From Planctomicrobium piriforme (GTDB taxonomy: Bacteria > Planctomycetota > Planctomycetia > Planctomycetales > Planctomycetaceae), in assembly GCF_900113665.1 (NCBI RefSeq), contig NZ_FOQD01000017.1, positions 110,320 through 174,319 on the forward strand: a stretch of DNA of 64,000 nucleotides, written 5' to 3'. Below, one piece after another: positions 24,408-30,086 of this stretch (the stretch's first letter is position 1; each line of letters starts with the position of its first letter). The notes beneath the pieces are model-generated. The model had not been told where the DNA came from. It did not search any database and saw only the letters and a program-made list of their open reading frames with translations. The position numbers were made by a program, and so were the translations under genes.

Positions 24408-24925
24408 GTGTGTGTGAGAATTCTGGTCAGTGTCAGCTCTGAGTCGCCGTATGTGTTGGGCCAACGGTGATGAATCTGAAATTTCAGGAAACGCACAATC
24501 GCCGCCCTCTGCTTGACCGAAAACAGCGAATGAAACGGGACGCCTTTAATCTGTCCGTGGACATCCACTTGCAGGTTGCAAATAAACGAGTCCTCCAAAT
24601 TCGAATTGACGTCTGCCTTGTTGACAATCATGGTCATGATGGCAGGTGCGTAGAAACGGAAACCATGGGCATCTAGAAAGGTGACCGCGAAAGGACGTTC
24701 ATTCAGGATGGTTACAGGCACGCGCCTCCAGTCGATCACCTCTGTGTACTTCGCCAGCTGATCTTCGACCATGTTTCCGTAATCGTCCATTGACTGAGCG
24801 CGGTGGATATCGATTCCTCCACTCAGGCTCACATGTTCAAATGCGTCCTCAATGTAACGAAGGAGCCATTCCTCCTGCTTGATTCCGGATGCCGCTGGTT
24901 TCGAGGTCTTTGATGGGCGTTTCAT
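24404..24925 (-). CDS. DUF6714-like protein in the RNA-repair operon
   Basis: A 173-residue soluble protein. Its conserved-looking parts are IEDAFEHVSLSGGIDIHRAQ, WRRVPVTILNERPFAVTFLD, HGFRFYAPAIMTMIV and SLFSVKQRAAIVRFLKFQ. The 'D-x-x-G-F-R-F-Y-x-P-A-x-M' and 'L...QR-AIVRFL' pattern matches what I remember of DUF6714, a family with no known activity. Here it overlaps rtcA by ATGA and lies 59 bp after rtcB, so it is made with both repair enzymes. A role as partner or substrate adaptor in RNA repair is inference. Confidence 0.65.
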   Translation of the reverse strand: MKRPSKTSKPAASGIKQEEWLLRYIEDAFEHVSLSGGIDIHRAQSMDDYGNMVEDQLAKYTEVIDWRRVPVTILNERPFAVTFLDAHGFRFYAPAIMTMIVNKADVNSNLEDSFICNLQVDVHGQIKGVPFHSLFSVKQRAAIVRFLKFQIHHRWPNTYGDSELTLTRILTHT

Positions 24926-24984
24926 GACTCACCGATCTCTTCACGGCCCTTGGTCGTCCTCGCCTTCGGGACTGTTCTCGCACC

Positions 24985-26466
24985 TCAATCATCCGCCTGA
25001 TCGCCGTCCTTGATCACGAACCGGGCCTTCAGCCGCGCCACCTCTGTCGCCAGACCGGCACTCTTCACTGATCGCAACACCTCGTCGAAATCCTTGTAGG
25101 CTGCGGGGGCTTCGTCTTTGGGGTATTGTCGGCAGTTTGTCAGGATATCGTGTTCCGTGAACGACTGGTCGACTTCCTTCTGATCCAGTTGGCGAATCGC
25201 GGCCTTGCGGCCCAACATGCGGCCGGCGCCGTGGTTCACGCTGTAACAGCTCAGCGCGGCCCCTTCGTCCGCGACCATGACACTCGATCCCGCCTGCGGG
25301 TTCCCCGGCAGCAAAATCGGGTGCCCGGTGGACTCATAAATCGTTCCCTTCAAAGCATGGTGACCGGCGGGGAACGCCCGAGTCGACCCCTTGCGATGCA
25401 CCCACGACATGCGGTTGTTCACCACTTCCTGTCGGGCAATGTTGTGGCTGATGAAATATACGAGCTGCCCTTTGACACCAGGAATCACTTCCTGAAACGC
25501 TTCGAGGACCAGCGCGTTGATCAGCAGATGGTTCACTGTGGCGAAGTTCGCCCCCAGAGCCATGTCGTCGAGATACGCATCCGCTTCCGGAGTTCCGAGC
25601 GGAGCATAAACCAGCTCCCGATCACCGCCTGGGAGCGGGATATTCCAGTTCTCGAACTTCGCCTGCAGCGCCTTGAATTGTCCTGATGCCAGGTTGTGCC
25701 CGATCCCCCGCGATCCGCAGTGCGACAGAAACGCAACCTTGCCATCCTGCAGACCGAACACATCGGCCGCAGCGCGAGCTCGATCATTGTCTTCAACATG
25801 CACGATTTCGCACTCACCGAAATGATTTCCCCCGCCGTATGAACCGAGCTGGTTGATCTTGTCGGCAAACTTCCGAAAGAAGCTGCCATCAAGATGCCGC
25901 TGCAGACGTTCACCGAGCGCTGCGGACGTGCCGTCATGCCCGACGTGCGATGAGTCTTCGCACCGCAGCGCCCATTCCGGCGGAATACCAAGCTGTGTGC
26001 AGACTGACTCCGAAGCCCCTTCAATGACTGCCTGGCGACCGAGTGTTTCATCGACGAAACGCGACTTCTTCGCGTGCCGCTGCCCCCGGCCAGCACCTGT
26101 GGGAGTCCGTTCGCAGATGGCATTGATGAGTGCCCGGCGAGTGGGCCGATCGATGATCTGATCGGCCGGCAGATCGAGCTGCAGCAGACTCATCGAACAC
26201 TTGATGTCGACCCCGACGGGACCGGGATACACATGCGTGGGGGACACGAGCACACACCCAACGGGCGCCCCGTACCCGCAATGCGCATCCGGGTTCAAAA
26301 CAAGATCAGTCACCCCCGGCGCGAGCCGCGAGTTGATGGCCTGTTGCAGACACTGCTCGTCAAACGTCGCCCGGATCGCTTCGGTCCCGATGACAGTAAT
26401 GGGCGGCGTCTTCGCTCCAGTGGGGAGAATGGAAGTGGCGTCTGAGGTGGGGATGAGAGGGTGCAT
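24985..26466 (-). CDS. rtcB: RNA ligase RtcB
   Basis: A 493-residue RtcB that joins RNA 3'-phosphate or 2',3'-cyclic phosphate ends to 5'-OH ends using GTP and Mn2+. Metal and active-site motifs are present: NPDAHCGYGAPVG, PVGVDIKCSMS (metal-binding Asp and Cys; many family members have DIGCGM), SYGGGNHFGECE, LSHCGSRGIGH, FISHNIARQE, VHRKGSTRAFPAG and VNHGAGR carrying the His expected to be guanylylated. Length is in the usual range for the bacterial group. A REP-associated transposase separates it from the small-RNA array and rsr upstream. No obvious ribosome binding site precedes the ATG. Confidence 0.95.
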   Translation of the reverse strand: MHPLIPTSDATSILPTGAKTPPITVIGTEAIRATFDEQCLQQAINSRLAPGVTDLVLNPDAHCGYGAPVGCVLVSPTHVYPGPVGVDIKCSMSLLQLDLPADQIIDRPTRRALINAICERTPTGAGRGQRHAKKSRFVDETLGRQAVIEGASESVCTQLGIPPEWALRCEDSSHVGHDGTSAALGERLQRHLDGSFFRKFADKINQLGSYGGGNHFGECEIVHVEDNDRARAAADVFGLQDGKVAFLSHCGSRGIGHNLASGQFKALQAKFENWNIPLPGGDRELVYAPLGTPEADAYLDDMALGANFATVNHLLINALVLEAFQEVIPGVKGQLVYFISHNIARQEVVNNRMSWVHRKGSTRAFPAGHHALKGTIYESTGHPILLPGNPQAGSSVMVADEGAALSCYSVNHGAGRMLGRKAAIRQLDQKEVDQSFTEHDILTNCRQYPKDEAPAAYKDFDEVLRSVKSAGLATEVARLKARFVIKDGDQADD

Positions 26467-26501
26467 GGTATTTTTTGCAGTGCCGTTCTAATTCACATTT
26501 C

Positions 26502-26584
26502 CGCCCCGAAGGGGCATTACAACATAGCCCGGGCCAACGCCCCGGGAACAACAGTCAAACGAGCCTCAAGCCCTGAAGGGGCGG
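26502..26584. repeat. REP-like palindromic element, copy 1
   Basis: An ~83-bp unit bounded by CGCCCCGAAGGGGC and CCCTGAAGGGGCGG, with an inner palindrome GCCCGGGccaacgCCCCGGG. It recurs at 27264-27347 in the same orientation and at 27115-27196 inverted, flanking the transposase gene. Confidence 0.85.
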
Positions 26585-26608
26585 CACAACCGATTTGCAA
26601 CCAACCAT

Positions 26609-27061
26609 TCAATTCCAAACATACCGTTCGTCGAATTCCACATTGTGCCTGGTGAACAAGGCTCGCAGTTCGTCTTCAAATGACTGTTTCGCGTGATGTT
26701 CGGCCTGTCGTTCGATGTAACTTCGCACGCTTTGTTCGTTCGACGCACTGACGGAAAACGCTCCATACCCGGCCTGCCAGTGGAACGTGGAATATCGACC
26801 CTCCACTGTCTTCAACCACTTCGAACTCCCTTTCTTGACCTCTTCGACGATCGTCTTCAAAGAATGATTCTTCGAGAGATTGAAGAGAGCGTGAACATGG
26901 TCTGCGACTCCTCCGATGATGATCGCGGGGCTTTCCAGATCCTGATAGATGCCGGCCTGGTAGGCCCACAATTTTTCCCAGTGATCTTGCTGGAGTATCT
27001 GGCGACGGTCTTTGGTGCTGTAAACCAGATGAACGAGAATTCTTGTTAGAGATTGTGACAT
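26609..27061 (-). CDS. REP-associated tyrosine transposase (IS200/IS605-like, RAYT)
   Basis: A 150-residue Y1 transposase. It begins SLTRILVHLVYSTKDRRQIL, has the HUH metal motif in GGVADHVHALFNLSKN, SLKTIVEEVKKGSSKWLKT, FHWQAGYGAFSVS, and the tail SYIERQAEHH with the likely nucleophile Tyr, then FEDELRALFTRHNVEFDERYVW. RAYTs cut and move single-stranded REP hairpins. Three REP-like units flank it (26502, 27115, 27264). It sits inside the RNA-repair locus between the small-RNA array and rtcB, so it is probably a late insertion. Confidence 0.92.
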   Translation of the reverse strand: MSQSLTRILVHLVYSTKDRRQILQQDHWEKLWAYQAGIYQDLESPAIIIGGVADHVHALFNLSKNHSLKTIVEEVKKGSSKWLKTVEGRYSTFHWQAGYGAFSVSASNEQSVRSYIERQAEHHAKQSFEDELRALFTRHNVEFDERYVWN

Positions 27062-27114
27062 GTGAATGGCCCGAGGTTGTTAAGAAAGCCACGATGCCAT
27101 TTCATAGCATGTTT

Positions 27115-27196
27115 CGCCCTTTCAGGGCTCGGAATTCTGGAACGAACTCGAACCCAGGGCGTTGCCCTGGGCTATGTTGTCAAGCCCCTTCAGGGT
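27115..27196. repeat. REP-like palindromic element, copy 2 (inverted)
   Basis: Inverse-orientation copy bounded by CGCCCTTTCAGGGC and AAGCCCCTTCAGGG, with inner palindrome CCCAGGGcgttgCCCTGGG. Confidence 0.8.
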
Positions 27197-27263
27197 GAAG
27201 AAGTTTTACGGACATCGTTGAATAGCAATGTTCTTCTCGCCCCTCCCATTTCCAATGCATCAC

Positions 27264-27347
27264 CGCCCCGAAGGGGCATTGCATCGTAGCCCAGGGCAAC
27301 GCCCTGGGAACAAAGTTCCAAACGAGCCTCAAGCCCTGAAGGGGCGG
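27264..27347. repeat. REP-like palindromic element, copy 3
   Basis: Same orientation as copy 1, with inner palindrome CCCAGGGcaacgCCCTGGG and ends CGCCCCGAAGGGGC / CCCTGAAGGGGCGG. Confidence 0.85.
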
Positions 27348-27374
27348 AACAAAATTCACGACAAATTCGTAAAA

Positions 27375-27594
27375 CCCTTCATCACGACAAGTGTCGGTGG
27401 AGCGAGCAACGCGCTCTACCAGGCTGAGCTACGACCCCGGTGGGAGCTTTCGGCGATCAGCTTTCAGCCGTCAGCAAGAGAATGCTGAAAGCTGACCGCC
27501 GATGGCTGATCGCTCAAAGTGGAGCCGGTGGGATTCGAACCCACGACCTCGGGTTCTTAAGACCATGTAGTTCCGTCTGCATTCGTGATGAGGG
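27375..27594 (-). ncRNA. Y-RNA-like unit Y4 with circularly permuted tRNA mimic
   Basis: Ends pair as a Ro-binding-type stem: CCC-T-CATCACGA with TCGTGATG-AA-GGG, followed by TTTT. Next to the stem is the array-wide motif CGAATGC...ACTACAT. Inside, the tRNA order is reversed: first a 3' half (anticodon-stem strand AACCC, T arm GTGGG-TTCGAAT-CCCAC, acceptor strand CGGCTCC), then an 82-base spacer containing the palindromic element, then a 5' half (acceptor GGGGTCG, TA, D arm GCTC-AGCCTGGTA-GAGC, anticodon strand GCGTT). Acceptor strands pair 7/7 with two wobbles; the anticodon stem pairs 4/5. This fits the YrlA-type Y RNAs known near bacterial Ro60 genes, with an unusually long acceptor loop. 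Confidence 0.72.
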
Positions 27595-27622
27595 TATTTC
27601 GTTGAGTGTTGAGTGTCAAAAA

Positions 27623-27714
27623 CCGCCAGCGACGACTGTTGGCGAGAGCCAGTTTGCACGGGGCGGGATTTGAACCCGCAAGTCCATGTACTCCCGACGA
27701 GCATTCGCTGGAGG
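27623..27714 (-). ncRNA. Y-RNA-like unit Y3 with a lone T arm
   Basis: Outer stem CC-T-CCAGCGA pairs with TCGCTGG-C-GG and is followed by TTTTT, as in a terminator. The array motif CGAATGC and the inner helix CGGGAG/CTCTCG are present. The apex holds one T-arm-like hairpin (GCGGG-TTCAAAT-CCCGC) identical to that of Y1, but no D arm or acceptor stem, so this looks like a reduced relative of the tRNA-mimic units. Confidence 0.65.
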
Positions 27715-27730
27715 CCCGTTTTCCTTCAAA

Positions 27731-27841
27731 TAGGTCAGGTGAGATTCGAACTCACAAGCCGCCGAGCGGCATCGGGGTTGTTCAGGGAATCCGTGGATTC
27801 GCTGAAAAGCCCCGTGCGTCTGCCAGTTTCGCCACTGACCC
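27731..27841 (-). ncRNA. tRNA-Leu-like RNA with a hairpin replacing the anticodon loop
   Basis: Acceptor GGGTCAG pairs with CTGACCT, discriminator A. The D arm (GGCGAAACTGGCAGACGC) is Leu-like, the long variable arm (TGCCG-CTC-GGCGGC) is class II, and the T arm is GTGAG-TTCGAAT-CTCAC. The anticodon stem is CGGGG/CCCCG, but the loop is 32 bases instead of 7 and folds as TTCAG-C-GAATC-CACG-GATTC-C-CTGAA. No usable anticodon position is evident unless ~25 bases are removed. No CCA is encoded. It could be a decoy, a Y-RNA relative, or a pre-tRNA needing cleavage and RtcB ligation. Confidence 0.7.
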
Positions 27842-27920
27842 GTAGTGCATTCCTTCGCCAGTAAAGTCTCAGCTTCAGAGCTGATCGCTGACAGCCGACA
27901 GCCGACAGCTCAATAAAACA

Positions 27921-27986
27921 CAGCTCGACAAGGGTTCGTTGAGATGTGGTACATGGTTGAATGTAATCCCAACAGCATTCGAACTG
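27921..27986 (-). ncRNA. Y-RNA-like unit Y2, minimal form
   Basis: Outer stem CAGTTCGA pairs 8/8 with TCGAGCTG (one wobble). The array motif CGAATGC is followed by inner helix TTGGGAT/ATCTCAA, and the apex is a small hairpin TACAT-TCAACC-ATGTA. There is no tRNA-like part. The layout, outer stem, asymmetric internal loop, inner helix, apical loop, is that of a simple Y RNA. Confidence 0.65.
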
Positions 27987-27989
27987 CTT

Positions 27990-28300
27990 CTTCGGAGCGG
28001 TCAGCCGTCAGCTTTCAGCAATCAGCACAGAAAAGTCCTCTCTGGCTGAAAGCTGATCGCTGAAGGCTCATCGCTCAAATTCCAGCCGACAAAAAGTGTG
28101 AGACGTTGTCGTATGCTCTATCCAGGCTGAGCTACATGCTCTTGCGAACATGGCGGGATTTGAACCCGCGACCGTACGATTGATGTAGTCCCAACGGCAT
28201 TCGGCATGGCTTCTTCAGGCTTTCAGCGGTCAGCTTTCAGCTGTCTGCAAAGAGATTTCTTTCCTGCTGACAGCTGATCGCCGAAAGCTGACTGCTCTCG
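27990..28300. repeat. Palindromic elements interspersed in the small-RNA array
   Basis: Units rich in GCTGAAAGCTGA and GCGATCAGC form imperfect hairpins at about 28217-28300, 27990-28078, 27870-27915 (partial) and 27440-27515 (inside Y4's acceptor loop). They alternate with the Y-RNA-like units. They differ from the REP elements flanking the transposase. They may be a MITE-like family, or processing sites between the RNAs. Confidence 0.55.
28082..28209 (-). ncRNA. Y-RNA-like unit Y1: complete circularly permuted tRNA mimic
   Basis: Outer stem CCA-T-GCCGA pairs with TCGGC-TGG; the motif CGAATGC follows, then inner helix TGGGAC/GTCTCA. The tRNA module is permuted and complete: anticodon strand TCGTA, variable CGGTC, T arm GCGGG-TTCAAAT-CCCGC, acceptor strand CATGTTC, loop GCAA, acceptor strand GAGCATG, TA, D arm GCTC-AGCCTGGATA-GAGC, A, anticodon strand TACGA. 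All stems pair (acceptor 7/7 with one wobble, anticodon 5/5, D 4/4, T 5/5), and GCAA is a GNRA tetraloop. Published YrlA Y RNAs near Ro60 genes are tRNA mimics; this fits that class. It lies about 90 bp after the rsr stop on the same strand. Confidence 0.82.
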
Positions 28301-29881
28301 TCACAGTTTCATCTGCTCAATCTGCTTCACCCAGTGGTTCTCGCTGGCGCGGCTGTTCGCCACGTCCGCGATCAACTGGAACACCTGGTCGCTGAATCCG
28401 GCGACGTTGATGATATCTGCCCGTTCCGCCGCCTGCGTGGTGGCATACGGCTGAATCTCGATACAGATCATCTTCGCCTGAGGATTTCGCGTCTTGAACA
28501 AATTCCACTGCTGCATCGTTTCCGTTGCGCTCGCGCCGTTGAAGCGTCCATAGTTCGGCGAGTCCAGCCACGACTCGTTGTCCGACACATAGACGATCAA
28601 ATCGCCTGTCGCCTTATGGGCGTTCAAGTACTTCAGCGGAGCACTGCAATTCGTTCCGCCGGCCGGCAGTGACGACAGCTTCTGGGCGTTCGTCATCACC
28701 GTGTCCCGCGGGTTCAACTTGCACTTCACAATGTCCGACTCGAACGGAATCACTTCCGCCGTCCGGTTCCGTCGCAAGATCGCAGCCGCCACCAGGGCCG
28801 CCACGTCCACGCAACGGACTTTCGTCGTTCCGCCAGCCCGTTGTCCGGTCACCGGCGAATGCATGGAGCCCGAAATGTCCGGGCAGACATACACTTTCCC
28901 GTCGATATGCGGCACGTTGCTGATGGCGATTTCCATCGCATCCTGTAACGCGTCGCCGATCGCCGCTGGCAGTTCACTCGACACATTCATGTAAGCCGCC
29001 ATCAACTGGTACGGGAAGGCTTTCGCCTGCTCGACCAGTCGCGGGTTGCTCAACCGGTTGGCGACAACGCCAATCAGTTCCTTGTCGCTGAAGACACCGT
29101 GCCGCAGGAACGTGTTCAGGTTCATTCGCGTCATTTGCCACGAACCTTTGCGAGCAATCTGCCGCCAGTCCTTTTCGGTGAGCGGCAAACTGGTCAGCAT
29201 TTGGAACGGAACATCCGGCACTGGCACCTTGCCGGGATTGGTATTCCGCTTGAACTTTTCGTACTGCAGCACAAGCTCCGGCAGTGCCAACTCGTCGTAG
29301 TTCCGCCCGATCAAGTAACCGAACAGAGCTGCCCGCGACGGTGTACCCGGCTTGGGATGCACCATCTTGATGACGTCTGCCAGCGACGGATCATTTCCGA
29401 CCGAGCCGACGAACAACTGTTCATCGGTTCGCGATTCGATCCATTGCACGATCAACCGTTTGGGGAGCGTTCCCAGACTCTTCCGGCCAACAACGCCCGA
29501 CCGCATGATCTGGACGAAGTTCCGCAGCATCTTCGGCGAGTCAATGACCCGATCGAAGATCTCTGCCAGCAGCCCCGGCGACTTCACCGACAGCACCGCA
29601 CAGAGCAGGGCCGGCAGGTCTTTCATGAATCCCTTCTGCCGGGCGTACAGCGCCACGCGGGCGATGAACTCCGGCTCGACCTGATCGCACAGCACCAGCA
29701 CCTTGCCGAGCTGATCTTCCGCCGACGCGTAGAACGTCGCGTTCAGGCAGCCGGTTGAAGCGTACTGAGCCAAAGCGTGCTTCGGCGACATCTCGTACGC
29801 CGTTCCACCGGCTTCGTTGATGGTGTTCGCCGAGGGCAAAAACGCTCCGCGAATGGACTGAAACAAGGTCTTGCTGGCCAT
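28301..29881 (-). CDS. rsr: Ro60/Rsr TROVE-domain RNA-binding protein
   Basis: A 526-residue Ro60 orthologue. The first ~320 residues form the TROVE HEAT-repeat ring that binds Y RNAs and misfolded RNA ends (AEDQLGKVLVLCDQVEPEFI, RVALYARQKGFMKDLPALL, FGYLIGRNYDELALPELVLQ, GSWQMTRMNLNTFLRHGVF). A von Willebrand A domain follows with the MIDAS motif PDISGSM (about residue 335), AGGTNCSAPLKYL and YVSDNESW. The ATG at 29881 is chosen over 29923 because AGGAGAG lies just upstream and because the candidate promoter start site falls between the two. In bacteria Ro60 with a Y RNA guides RNA decay or repair. It heads the minus-strand RNA-repair operon. Confidence 0.93.
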   Translation of the reverse strand: MASKTLFQSIRGAFLPSANTINEAGGTAYEMSPKHALAQYASTGCLNATFYASAEDQLGKVLVLCDQVEPEFIARVALYARQKGFMKDLPALLCAVLSVKSPGLLAEIFDRVIDSPKMLRNFVQIMRSGVVGRKSLGTLPKRLIVQWIESRTDEQLFVGSVGNDPSLADVIKMVHPKPGTPSRAALFGYLIGRNYDELALPELVLQYEKFKRNTNPGKVPVPDVPFQMLTSLPLTEKDWRQIARKGSWQMTRMNLNTFLRHGVFSDKELIGVVANRLSNPRLVEQAKAFPYQLMAAYMNVSSELPAAIGDALQDAMEIAISNVPHIDGKVYVCPDISGSMHSPVTGQRAGGTTKVRCVDVAALVAAAILRRNRTAEVIPFESDIVKCKLNPRDTVMTNAQKLSSLPAGGTNCSAPLKYLNAHKATGDLIVYVSDNESWLDSPNYGRFNGASATETMQQWNLFKTRNPQAKMICIEIQPYATTQAAERADIINVAGFSDQVFQLIADVANSRASENHWVKQIEQMKL

Positions 29882-29930
29882 CACATCTCTCCTCACAACA
29901 ACGGTTTGCGACTTGATACTCACTCCTATC

Positions 29931-29945
29931 GCTCATGCCGTTCCA
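29931..29945 (-). promoter_or_regulatory. Candidate sigma54 promoter of the rsr-rtcBA operon
   Basis: The minus strand reads TGGAAC-GGCAT-GAGC: GG and GC are separated by exactly 10 bases, as in the -24/-12 elements, although the -12 box is not the ideal TTGC. Predicted transcription start is near 29919, about 38 bases before the rsr ATG. A sigma54 activator gene (rtcR) is divergent. Confidence 0.5.
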
Positions 29946-30043
29946 ATGGCAAAAAAATCGACGAACGGGCGTCGTAACCGCTTTCTCTACTGGGAGATAA
30001 GCAACTTTTTTGGAACTGTCGTTTCAGGTTGACAAAGGCGAAA

Positions 30044-30063
30044 GACGATTCGAAAATATCGTC
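30044..30063. promoter_or_regulatory. Inverted repeat, candidate RtcR upstream activator site
   Basis: GACGAT-N8-ATCGTC lies about 100 bp upstream of the sigma54-like promoter and 24 bp before the rtcR start, next to a TATTAT box (30064-30069). The position suits both activation of rsr and autoregulation of rtcR. Confidence 0.5.
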
Positions 30064-30086
30064 TATTATCATTTTGGATAAACACA

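Noticed and set aside
27375..28209. Array read as an ordinary tRNA gene cluster
   Set aside because: The T-arm halves precede the D-arm halves and several units lack D arm, acceptor or anticodon; a normal tRNA fold cannot be made from them in linear order, except the Leu-like unit whose anticodon loop is replaced.
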